DNA of 9,632 nt from an uncultured Methanobrevibacter sp. (lineage in GTDB: Archaea; Methanobacteriota; Methanobacteria; Methanobacteriales; Methanobacteriaceae). This document shows positions 1 through 6,187 of the stretch, piece by piece; position 1 is the first letter of the stretch, and each line of letters begins with the position of its first letter. The notes under the pieces were generated by a model, which was not told the origin of the DNA, did no database searches, and saw only the letters and a program-made list of their open reading frames with translations. Location: positions 1 to 9,632 of the forward strand of contig NZ_CALCYR010000024.1 in assembly GCF_937906425.1 (NCBI RefSeq), read 5' to 3'. The position numbers and the translations under genes were made by a program.

Positions 1-240
1 AAATAATTATAAAAAAATTTCTATAAAAATTGAACAGAATAAAATTAAAATTAATAAAAATTAGTAAAATTTTTAAAATTAATAAAAATAATTAAAATTA
101 ATAAAAATTAATAAAAATTAGTAAAATTATTTAAATTAATAAAAATAATTTAAATTAATAAAAAAAATTTAAATTGATAAAAATTAGTAAAATTATATAA
201 ATTAATAAAATTAATTAAAATAATAAATTAAAATTACATA
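1..240. repeat. AT-rich degenerate direct repeats upstream of the MFS gene
   Basis: Almost pure A/T sequence built from variants of AAATTAATAAAAATTA. A longer motif, TTAGTAAAATT, recurs at about 61, 119 and 185, and the last two copies continue into a shared TTAAATTAATAAAA-like stretch. No ORF, RNA gene or mobile element is visible. Such spacers are usual in low-GC Methanobacteriales, and replication slippage is the simplest explanation. The right end probably contains the promoter of the next gene. Confidence 0.6.
192..203 (+). promoter_or_regulatory. Possible TATA box for the MFS gene
   Basis: TTATATAA at 193-200 resembles the archaeal TATA box. Transcription would start about 25 bases downstream, near 220, leaving a leader of roughly 40 bases before the ATG at 265. 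The whole region is so AT-rich that chance matches are expected, so this is only a candidate. Confidence 0.35.
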
Positions 241-264
241 AAAAGAAAGAATTCAAGTGAAAAA

Positions 265-1569
265 ATGAATATTGCCAATCAAGACACTATTAATGAAGAT
301 AAGATATTTACCAAATCCTTTTTTCTCATATTTGGAGCATTGCTATTTACAGCACTTGTAATGTATGCACTAATGTCTACAGTTACCGAATATGCAAGTT
401 CAATGGGATCTTCCGCAAGTATTGCAGGATTGGTTTCAGGAATATATGTCTTCGGCGGGCTTTGCTCAAGAATATACTCTGCTAATGCACTTGAAAAGAA
501 AGATTGGAAAAGATTGGCAATTATCTTCCTTGCAATTCACTTTTCAGCATGTATTCTCTACTTTTTAGTCAATGACATTAACTTACTTATTCTTGTCAGA
601 TTCATTCATGGACTTGGTTTTGGAGCCTCTGCAAATGCAATAGTTACGATTGCAAGTGCAATCCTTCCAAAAAAACGCTTTGGAGAGGCATTCGGATATT
701 TCATGCTTGGAACTACAATTGCAGTTGGTCTAGGACCTTACATAAGCGGATTTTTCTATGACAATTGGGGCTCTACAGGCAGTTTCCTACTTGCCACAGC
801 ATTTTCATTTTTAGCATTGCTTTCTGTGTCATTGCTTGATTTAAGCAATATCAATTCAAATGATTACAATGAATCAAATGATTTGAATGAAGATTTATTG
901 GAAGAAAATAGTGAAAATAGTGAAAATAGTAAAAAATATGAGAATGGTAAAAATAATGAAAATATTAAAAATAGTAAAAATATTAAAAATGGTGAAAATG
1001 GTAAAAATAGTTTTATAGACAAGATAATTGAAAGAAAAGCAATCCCTGTTTCACTCTTTACAGCCCTTACTAGCCTTGGATATGTTTCAATTTTATCATT
1101 CTATAGACTTTATGCTGTAGAAGTTGATCTTGTAAGTTCATTTTCAATTTTCTTCCTGATTTATTCACTTGTTCTCGTGCTATCAAGGCCTATTGCAGGT
1201 AAGATTCAGGACAAATATGGAGATAAAATCATTTGCATTACTGGAATACTTGCACAAACAATAGGACTTTTCCTTATTGCCTATGCTCCATCCACAATAA
1301 CCGTATTTATCTGTGCAATATGTGCAGCACTTGGATTCGGTACCTTGAATTCAGCATGTACAACAATTGTAACAAGAAACACTTCCACAAATCGTCGCCC
1401 TTATGCAATTTCAACATTTTTCATATTCTGTGACGGAACCATGGGATTTGGACCTGCATTGCTCGGATCATTTGTAAGTGCAGGAAGCGGATATGCTCCT
1501 ATCTATTTCATATCATCTTTTATAACTCTTTTAGCACTCCCTATATGTTTAATTGCCTTAAGAGAATAA
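265..1569 (+). CDS. MFS-family transporter with a repeat-encoded central loop
   Basis: A 434-residue major facilitator superfamily protein with about twelve membrane segments in two halves: roughly residues 19-192 and 260-430. Recognisable MFS features are the TM4-TM5 region with RFIHGLGFGA (near 112-121), LPKKRFGEAFGY, and the GPYISGFF stretch typical of drug-efflux-type members. In the second half, RPIAGKIQDKYGDK is a good copy of the loop motif GxxxDxxG, while the equivalent loop of the first half is degenerate. The fold predicts proton-coupled transport of a small molecule in the cytoplasmic membrane; the substrate cannot be read from sequence, though efflux is most likely. The loop between the halves is unusually long, with an Asn/Asp/Glu-rich part (about 196-213) followed by twelve three-residue repeats (214-249). 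The ATG follows AGTGA at 256-260, a weak match to GGTGA. The last eight codons lie in the first unit of a 28-bp tandem repeat. It appears to be transcribed alone. Confidence 0.9.
   Translation: MNIANQDTINEDKIFTKSFFLIFGALLFTALVMYALMSTVTEYASSMGSSASIAGLVSGIYVFGGLCSRIYSANALEKKDWKRLAIIFLAIHFSACILYFLVNDINLLILVRFIHGLGFGASANAIVTIASAILPKKRFGEAFGYFMLGTTIAVGLGPYISGFFYDNWGSTGSFLLATAFSFLALLSVSLLDLSNINSNDYNESNDLNEDLLEENSENSENSKKYENGKNNENIKNSKNIKNGENGKNSFIDKIIERKAIPVSLFTALTSLGYVSILSFYRLYAVEVDLVSSFSIFFLIYSLVLVLSRPIAGKIQDKYGDKIICITGILAQTIGLFLIAYAPSTITVFICAICAALGFGTLNSACTTIVTRNTSTNRRPYAISTFFIFCDGTMGFGPALLGSFVSAGSGYAPIYFISSFITLLALPICLIALRE
904..1011 (+). repeat. In-frame 9-bp tandem repeat, 12 units, inside the MFS gene
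   Basis: Twelve consecutive 9-bp units of the form (G/A)AA-AAT-NNT encode (E/K)-N-X, with X = S, G, N or I. One unit is degenerate (KKY). The array covers residues 214-249, in the cytoplasmic loop joining the two MFS halves. Because the period is a multiple of three, unit gain or loss would change loop length without breaking the frame. The mix of E and K units keeps it highly charged and presumably disordered. Confidence 0.9.
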
Positions 1570-1712
1570 TAAATGTTTAATTGCCTTAAGAGAAAAATAA
1601 ATGTTTAATTGCCTTAAGAGAATAAAATATGTTAAATTGCCTTAAGAGAAAAATAAATGTTTAATTGCCTTAAGAAAATAATTTAACAAAAAAGTCCTTA
1701 AGCACTCACCAT
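1545..1712 (+). repeat. 28-bp tandem repeat starting in the 3' end of the MFS gene
   Basis: Units begin at 1545, 1573, 1601, 1629 and 1657, exactly 28 bp apart. Each contains a near-identical core, ATGTTTAATTGCCTTAAGAG; the fourth has one T-to-A change and the fifth diverges at its end. A decayed sixth unit is visible because CCTTAAG recurs at 1696-1702, exactly in phase. The first unit is coding and supplies the last residues (CLIALRE) and stop of the transporter; the others are in the spacer. The period is not a multiple of three, so the copies cannot extend the protein repetitively. The arrangement looks like repeated duplication of a gene end. Confidence 0.93.
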
Positions 1713-1728
1713 TTTTATTTTTTTTAAC
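1711..1728 (+). terminator. Oligo-T terminator after the MFS gene and its repeat
   Basis: Five Ts, an A and eight Ts (1712-1725) on the coding strand form a typical archaeal U-tract terminator without a GC-rich hairpin. It lies directly after the 28-bp array, so the repeat would be part of the transporter's 3' untranslated region. Confidence 0.6.
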
Positions 1729-1771
1729 TTAGAAACAAGAAATTTTGTTTAAATAAACATTAAAACTAAAC

Positions 1772-1780
1772 TTTATATAT
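1772..1780 (+). promoter_or_regulatory. TATA box candidate for the DsbA-like gene
   Basis: TTTATATAT, preceded by an A-rich BRE-like stretch (AACTAAAC), matches the archaeal core promoter well. The start site would be near 1800-1805, giving a leader of about 65 bases that includes the AAGGAG ribosome binding site at 1858-1863. A second TA-rich stretch at 1836-1840 is too close to the gene to leave that site in the transcript. Confidence 0.5.
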
Positions 1781-1868
1781 TCTAATTTTTTAATATAATT
1801 ATAACTAATTAATATTAGATTAATAAAAATAATCATTATACTATTTAAACAAGTTTTAAGGAGATTTT

Positions 1869-2723
1869 ATGACTAAAAAATTAATCATTCATCATTTTAC
1901 AGATCCGATGTCAATCTATGCCTATGCAATGGAACCTGCATTACGTAAAGTAAAATACCTGCAGCCTGATTTAATAGAAATCGACAATATCATAGGTCTT
2001 TTGCACACAAATCTTGAGGATTTTCTGGGAGATGGTGAAAAATACCATAAGCGTTTTGAGGAAATCAGGTCCCAAATGATTATTCAATGCAAGGACATCC
2101 GGGAAAGAACAGGAATGCCATTCAGCCTGAAGCATTTGGAAAACCTTATAGTTGAGGACTTGGATTCAACAGACTTAGGATTGGCATATTATTCAATCAA
2201 ACTTATTGATAAAGAGATTGCAGACAAATTCCTAAGAAAAATGATGGAAGACATACATACTTACAATCTAGAATTGCATGATGAAAAAACCTTGGAAAAT
2301 CAGGTTTTAAAATTCAATATCGATTTGGACAAGTTTAGGGAAAATATAGAAAATGGCCTTGCAGAGAAAGAGTTAAAGAATGCAATTGCCAAGGCAGACA
2401 ATGAAGAGATATTCTCATTCCCATCATTGTTTATGGAATATGAAGGCAAATTCAAGCTGATTACAGGTTATGTTGATTATCTCAGATTTGAACTTGAAAT
2501 AGAAAACCTGACAAAAGGCGTTATTGACCTTGAGGAAAGGGAATTCAATCTTAAAAACCTAAAGGAATACATTTCCACCTACAAAAAGGTCACTGCAGCT
2601 GAAGTTAAACTTGCATTTTCAGTCAGTGACAGTCAACTTGACGAAATGATAAATGAATTATTGGAAGATGGAAACTATGAATTGGAATTTGTAGCATCCA
2701 GCTTCTTCATAATTGAAAAATAG
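1869..2723 (+). CDS. DsbA/YjbH-like thioredoxin-fold protein without active-site cysteines, with winged-helix-like C-terminus
   Basis: A 284-residue soluble protein with no signal peptide. The N-terminus (IIHHFTDPMSIYAYAMEP, 6-23) fits the DPxCxxCWAxEP active-site region of DsbA/FrnE/YjbH-type thioredoxin-fold proteins, but both cysteines are replaced: Ser15 and Ala18. The only cysteine is Cys74. The expected cis-proline region is present (FSFPSLFMEYEGKF, Pro185), with a helical insertion between as in DsbA. Oxidoreductase chemistry through CxxC is therefore not possible; binding or an adaptor role, as for bacterial YjbH, is an alternative (inference). Residues about 228-284, with KKVTAAEVKLAF followed by SVSDSQLDEMINELLEDG and a short strand pair, look like a winged helix, suggesting DNA or protein binding. 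The ATG is preceded by a strong AAGGAG with five bases of spacing. It has its own promoter and appears monocistronic. The family call is fairly secure; the function is unknown. Confidence 0.78.
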   Translation: MTKKLIIHHFTDPMSIYAYAMEPALRKVKYLQPDLIEIDNIIGLLHTNLEDFLGDGEKYHKRFEEIRSQMIIQCKDIRERTGMPFSLKHLENLIVEDLDSTDLGLAYYSIKLIDKEIADKFLRKMMEDIHTYNLELHDEKTLENQVLKFNIDLDKFRENIENGLAEKELKNAIAKADNEEIFSFPSLFMEYEGKFKLITGYVDYLRFELEIENLTKGVIDLEEREFNLKNLKEYISTYKKVTAAEVKLAFSVSDSQLDEMINELLEDGNYELEFVASSFFIIEK

Positions 2724-2870
2724 TTTTTAAAATTAATCATATTTTAAAAAAAAGATTAAGTTTGACGAATGAATAATAAAGAAAAAAGATAAAATAAAAG
2801 AAAAAAAGATAAAATAAAAAATGTAAAATAAAAAATGTAAAATAAAAAAAGATAAAATAAAAGAAAATCC
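2724..2870. terminator. Convergent terminator region with repeated TAAAATAAAA
   Basis: This spacer separates two converging genes. For the plus strand only a T5 run right after the stop (2724-2728) is available. For the minus-strand cluster there are many U-tracts. TAAAATAAAA occurs five times (2790, 2810, 2824, 2838, 2853), separated by runs of six to eight As, so the minus-strand RNA would meet TTTTATTTTA again and again. This looks like a multi-step archaeal oligo-T terminator, or a slippage repeat that acts as one. Confidence 0.55.
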
Positions 2871-2875
2871 TAAAA

Positions 2876-4366
2876 TTATGTAAGTTCTACTTTGTATATT
2901 TGTGCATGTTGTACTTCTCCAACTGAAGTAAATCTAAAACCTTCCCCATTTGGAGTTTTAACACCACTTTGGATAGGAACATATACATTTTTATCAGGAT
3001 GCTCTTTTAAATAATCTGGAATTTCAATAAGCTCATAATTTAAATCTAAGTCTTTAAAATCATTTTCCATTGTTTGATTATCAATAATATATCCAGAATA
3101 CTTTCCAGAAATATTATCAAAGATTTCATTAAATCTGCAGTATTTATTTGTGCTGGCATATATAAAAACAGAATCCTGATTATTTAAGGGATCTGTTATA
3201 TTTTTCACATAAAGGGTACTGTCCCATTCACCTAAAATCTCATCATGCTCTAAAGAAATATTGCAAACACCTACAAGCAGCATTAATAGAATCAAAGGCA
3301 ATGCGATTTTTCTAAAATCAATCTTTCCCAATTTTATAGAAATTGATAACCAAATTAATCCCATAACCGGCAATAAATATCTAGGTGTTAAAATAGGTTT
3401 ATATAAAAAAGACACCAATAAAGCAAATCCCAATGTAGCCATAAATAAGAAAAATCCTAAAAGAATATAAAAATCATCATATTCCTGTGTAATATAAAAT
3501 TTATATATTAATGCTACGAACACTGCAAATAGAGCAATGCAAGCAAATACCTGAACCAAATACATATCAGAAATAGAAAGGTAATATGAAATACATTCAA
3601 TGATTTTTTCCAATGTTAAAGTTTTTATATGATATGAATTATGAACTTGACTGATTTGATTCAATAATACAAAAGACCAAGGCAAATAACATAAAATAGC
3701 TAAAAAAGCTGATGTAAAATATTTTTTCAATTGAGATTTGAAGTTATTTTTACTATTTTTAGTTAAAAGATAAACAAACAATACCAAATAAAGTATTATT
3801 AAAGGAATAGCTGCAAAATAATGGGTATAAGCTCCCAATATTGAAAATAAAGTAAACAGTACCCAACTTTTTAAATCACCTTTTTCCAAAACATCATTAA
3901 GATATATGAATGCCAAAATCAAAAATAATAGAGGCCAACTGTACATCCTTGCAATCAGATAATAAGTAAAAAAATTACACATTGCAAGAAGTGTAAATGA
4001 AAAAGCTCCGGCTGATAAAATCCCATACTCCTTTTTAATTTTAGTTAATGAAACTAAAAACAGTATTATGTAAGGAACCATGGAACTTATCTTCATAATG
4101 TAAATTAAATCAATATTTATTGACAAAAATTTAAATAAATATATGAAAGCATATAAAATTAAATAAAACATTGGGGGATGAACATCTCCAGCAGTAACTT
4201 GAATCATATTCGGCAAGGATAAATTAATTATTCCCATAGTATACCATTCATCATTACTGAAAAAGGGATATTTGATTGCTAAAAAAATCAAGTACCCTAA
4301 AATTATAATGCTTAAGAGTAAAAGGAAAATACCCATATAATCAGATTGATCTTTTTTAAAATTCAT
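2876..4366 (-). CDS. GT39-like (GT-C fold) membrane glycosyltransferase
   Basis: A 496-residue integral membrane protein with about ten or eleven hydrophobic segments and an extracytoplasmic C-terminal domain (about 390-496). The first outer loop carries SNDEWYT with Asp39-Glu40, and DVHPPMFY (61-68) follows. This pair is typical of GT-C enzymes of the PMT/ArnT (GT39/PMT_2) type, where the acidic residue of the first loop is catalytic and the sugar donor is a polyprenyl-phosphate sugar. GAYTHYFAAIP and the TPRYLLPV segment are also usual in this group. Predicted role: transfer of a lipid-linked sugar to a cell-surface acceptor outside the membrane; acceptor and sugar are unknown. The frame stays open to a TTG at 4429, but the ATG at 4366 has a GGAGG ten bases upstream and gives a normal short basic N-terminus before TM1, so I chose it. 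It is the last gene of the cluster, 65 bases after the acyltransferase. Confidence 0.85.
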   Translation of the reverse strand: MNFKKDQSDYMGIFLLLLSIIILGYLIFLAIKYPFFSNDEWYTMGIINLSLPNMIQVTAGDVHPPMFYLILYAFIYLFKFLSINIDLIYIMKISSMVPYIILFLVSLTKIKKEYGILSAGAFSFTLLAMCNFFTYYLIARMYSWPLLFLILAFIYLNDVLEKGDLKSWVLFTLFSILGAYTHYFAAIPLIILYLVLFVYLLTKNSKNNFKSQLKKYFTSAFLAILCYLPWSFVLLNQISQVHNSYHIKTLTLEKIIECISYYLSISDMYLVQVFACIALFAVFVALIYKFYITQEYDDFYILLGFFLFMATLGFALLVSFLYKPILTPRYLLPVMGLIWLSISIKLGKIDFRKIALPLILLMLLVGVCNISLEHDEILGEWDSTLYVKNITDPLNNQDSVFIYASTNKYCRFNEIFDNISGKYSGYIIDNQTMENDFKDLDLNYELIEIPDYLKEHPDKNVYVPIQSGVKTPNGEGFRFTSVGEVQHAQIYKVELT

Positions 4367-4376
4367 AAAATTAAAT

Positions 4377-4381
4377 CCTCC
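4377..4381 (-). promoter_or_regulatory. Ribosome binding site deciding the GT-C start
   Basis: GGAGG on the minus strand lies ten bases before the ATG at 4366. It lies inside the longer TTG-initiated version of the frame, which has no comparable site, so it argues that residues 1-21 of the longer frame are not translated. Confidence 0.7.
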
Positions 4382-4431
4382 ATTAAAATAAATATAAAAT
4401 AACCCTGAAACCAAATTAGCAATATCCAACT

Positions 4432-5532
4432 TTATTTGGCACCAATTACTTGATTAATTAAATTAATTTTATTTAATAAAGCCATTATAATCCAAGAAAT
4501 TAATAATGTGGAAATAAACAAGAATACAAATCTTGAGAAATATCCCACATATAAACTATTAATTTTTAATAAAGCAATTATTATAGTCATAATTGGCAAA
4601 TGAATTAAATAAAGCCCATAACTATATTTAGCCATGGAATCAGCAAACTTTTTCATAATAGTTTTAAGCTTGGAAGAGTTATTTTCAAAATCAATGTCTA
4701 AAAAATTTCTAAATAGTAAAAAAATTCCTGCAACCTCCATTGCAATGAAAATTGAGTACCTTTCAAATTTAAATAAATGATTTGGAGATGAGAAGAAATA
4801 AGAACAACAAACAACACTGATAAAACCTAAAAGAATTAATAAAAATGGAATGTATTTTTTAGTAAAAATCTCCCTCTTTGTATGTCTTAAATAATAACCT
4901 AAAACAACCATTCCAATAGGCCCGCTAAAATATGAGATTTTAACTGGAAATGGATAGTTAATTGTAAAATCAAAAATACAGGATATTAGCCAAAATACTA
5001 AAAAATACTCTGCTTCATACAAATCAGAATGTAATAACCATTTATTCAGTACAGGCATAATCAGATATGTTCCAAGAATCATCCAGAAAAACCAATATGG
5101 TCCAAAGCCATAGGAAGTTGAATTGAATGCACCATAAACATATAATAAAATATTTTTTATGGAAAATGATTCAACAAAATGAGGAATTCCCAAAAAGTAT
5201 TGGCTTAACAATAAAACAAAACTTAATATAAATCCCCAAAATAGAAAAGGAAGTACAATTCTAGGTAAACGTTTTCCTAAAAATGTTTTAATAGACCATT
5301 CCCTACCTAATGAAAGTGCACCAGATAACATTAAAAACAAATCAACCCCAATAACGGTACAAGCAAAGAAAGAAGCCCCTATAATCCAATGAAAATTTGG
5401 AGGGACAGTATAATAAGAATTAATGCTATTCACCATTCTTGTTGAAACATGAAAAAAGATCACTGAAAGAATAGCCAACGCTCTTAAAGCATCAAAATAA
5501 AAAATACGCTTAGATTTTCTAGCAACTGTCAA
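4432..5532 (-). CDS. Acyltransferase-3 family membrane protein (WecH/OafA-like sugar O-acyltransferase)
   Basis: A 366-residue protein with about ten membrane segments and the landmarks of the acyltransferase 3 family (PF01757). These are FDALRALAIL (13-22), the conserved histidine in IFFHVS (His28), GVDLFLMLSG (62-71), KRLPRIVLPFLFW (87-99), WFFWMILGTYLIMPVL (147-162) and SYGLYLIHLPIM (304-315). Members move acyl groups, commonly acetyl, onto sugars of surface polymers. Length and lack of an extra SGNH domain fit the short WecH-like type. The start is TTG. It is supported by AGGTGA six bases upstream, and the first ATG (residue 33) would remove the conserved histidine. Context between GtrA and a GT-C glycosyltransferase implies O-acylation of the glycan made by this cluster (inference). 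Confidence 0.92.
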   Translation of the reverse strand: MTVARKSKRIFYFDALRALAILSVIFFHVSTRMVNSINSYYTVPPNFHWIIGASFFACTVIGVDLFLMLSGALSLGREWSIKTFLGKRLPRIVLPFLFWGFILSFVLLLSQYFLGIPHFVESFSIKNILLYVYGAFNSTSYGFGPYWFFWMILGTYLIMPVLNKWLLHSDLYEAEYFLVFWLISCIFDFTINYPFPVKISYFSGPIGMVVLGYYLRHTKREIFTKKYIPFLLILLGFISVVCCSYFFSSPNHLFKFERYSIFIAMEVAGIFLLFRNFLDIDFENNSSKLKTIMKKFADSMAKYSYGLYLIHLPIMTIIIALLKINSLYVGYFSRFVFLFISTLLISWIIMALLNKINLINQVIGAK

Positions 5533-5538
5533 AATTTA

Positions 5539-5544
5539 TCACCT
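5539..5544 (-). promoter_or_regulatory. Ribosome binding site supporting a TTG start of the acyltransferase
   Basis: AGGTGA on the minus strand ends six bases before the TTG at 5532. It matches the archaeal anti-Shine-Dalgarno target GGTGAT and is the main reason for accepting the non-ATG start. Confidence 0.7.
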
Positions 5545-5604
5545 AATAATTTTATTTCTAGTATAATTAATTAATCATCAAACAATTTAAAAAATATATC
5601 ATAA

Positions 5605-5982
5605 CTACTTAAAAATAAGTAATTTGCTAATCACATAATTTAAAACTACAACAAAAACTTGTATAATAACCTTAGATATAAAGTCTCCAAAACATAATAT
5701 ATCTATAAATAATATCATCATTCCGGTATCCACAACTCCAGAAAATAGTCTTCCTCCAAAAAATAAAAAGCATTCTTTTATAATATTATCATTTTGACTT
5801 TCAAATACCCATAATCTATTAGTTATATAAGCAAACAGTACTGAAAAAAACCATGCCAAAATATTAGAAATAATATAATTTACTGAAAATAATTTTACAA
5901 AGAATAAATAAACCATAATATTTACAAGAGTGGTTAAAACTCCGAAAATAAGATAAAATATTAATTCTTTTTTTAAATTCAT
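5605..5982 (-). CDS. GtrA-family membrane protein (predicted lipid-linked sugar flippase or helper)
   Basis: A 125-residue protein with four membrane segments (about 7-29, 34-53, 72-94, 101-123), the standard size and layout of GtrA (PF04138). Family landmarks are YLIFGVLTTLVNIMVYL near the N-terminus, AYITNRLWVFES after TM2, GGRLFSGVVDTGMM at TM3 and VVVLNYVISKLLIFK at the end. GtrA proteins are thought to translocate polyprenyl-phosphate sugars across the membrane, normally next to a GtrB-type glycosyltransferase, as here. The frame is open to a TTG at 6003, but the ATG at 5982 has GGGGAT immediately upstream with proper spacing, and most GtrA proteins start just before TM1. It lies 72 bases upstream of the acyltransferase in the same direction. 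A T6 run in that gap could reduce read-through. Confidence 0.9.
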   Translation of the reverse strand: MNLKKELIFYLIFGVLTTLVNIMVYLFFVKLFSVNYIISNILAWFFSVLFAYITNRLWVFESQNDNIIKECFLFFGGRLFSGVVDTGMMILFIDILCFGDFISKVIIQVFVVVLNYVISKLLIFK

Positions 5983-5985
5983 ATA

Positions 5986-5991
5986 ATCCCC
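5986..5991 (-). promoter_or_regulatory. Ribosome binding site deciding the GtrA start
   Basis: GGGGAT on the minus strand, one mismatch from GGTGAT, lies three bases before the ATG at 5982, with the G-run ending five bases away. It favours the 125-residue product over the TTG-initiated 132-residue version. Confidence 0.5.
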
Positions 5992-6040
5992 ATTAAATAC
6001 CAATATCCTTTTTACACAACAGTTATTTTTTTAAATTAAA

Positions 6041-6187
6041 TCAAACAATAATTTTTTTAATTGTCAAGTTTTTAAATTCCAAATATTTAAAGTAAAATTG
6101 AATAATAAGTTTAGAAAACAGCAAAAGAAAAAAAATTAGTGCAAATAATGAATAAACTCTTCCCAATAATTTAATAAAAGAATTCAA
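6041..6187 (-). CDS. Possible 48-residue single-span membrane peptide between gtrB-like and gtrA-like genes
   Basis: An open frame fills most of the 200-base gap between the GT2 and GtrA genes. If started at TTG (6187-6185), its start overlaps the GT2 stop as TTGA, an arrangement seen in translationally coupled genes. The product would be basic at the start (FIKLLGR), have one hydrophobic helix (about 11-30, SLFALIFFLLLFSKLII) and end in a Lys-rich tail, stopping at TGA 6043-6041. There is no ribosome binding site, so translation would depend on coupling. Against it: the sequence is very AT-rich, where Phe/Leu/Ile-rich frames arise by chance, and I recognise no family. A T8 run within it (6128-6135) could also act as a weak terminator. 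Treat as a candidate only. Confidence 0.3.
   Translation of the reverse strand: MNSFIKLLGRVYSLFALIFFLLLFSKLIIQFYFKYLEFKNLTIKKIIV

Noticed and set aside
1233..1433. 66-codon ORF on the plus strand inside the MFS gene
   Set aside because: It is an out-of-frame shadow of a clear transporter gene, with a Cys/Asn/His-rich composition unlike a real protein.
1573..1608. Short peptide frame (MFNCLKRKINV) inside the 28-bp repeats
   Set aside because: Only 11 codons, created by the repeat sequence itself, with no ribosome binding site.
4367..4429. TTG-initiated N-terminal extension of the GT-C glycosyltransferase (21 extra residues)
   Set aside because: The internal ATG at 4366 has a GGAGG ten bases upstream and gives a conventional N-terminus; the TTG has no ribosome binding site and lies only two bases from the previous stop.
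5983..6003. TTG-initiated extension of the GtrA protein by seven residues
   Set aside because: GGGGAT just before the ATG at 5982 and the normal start position in the family favour the shorter product.
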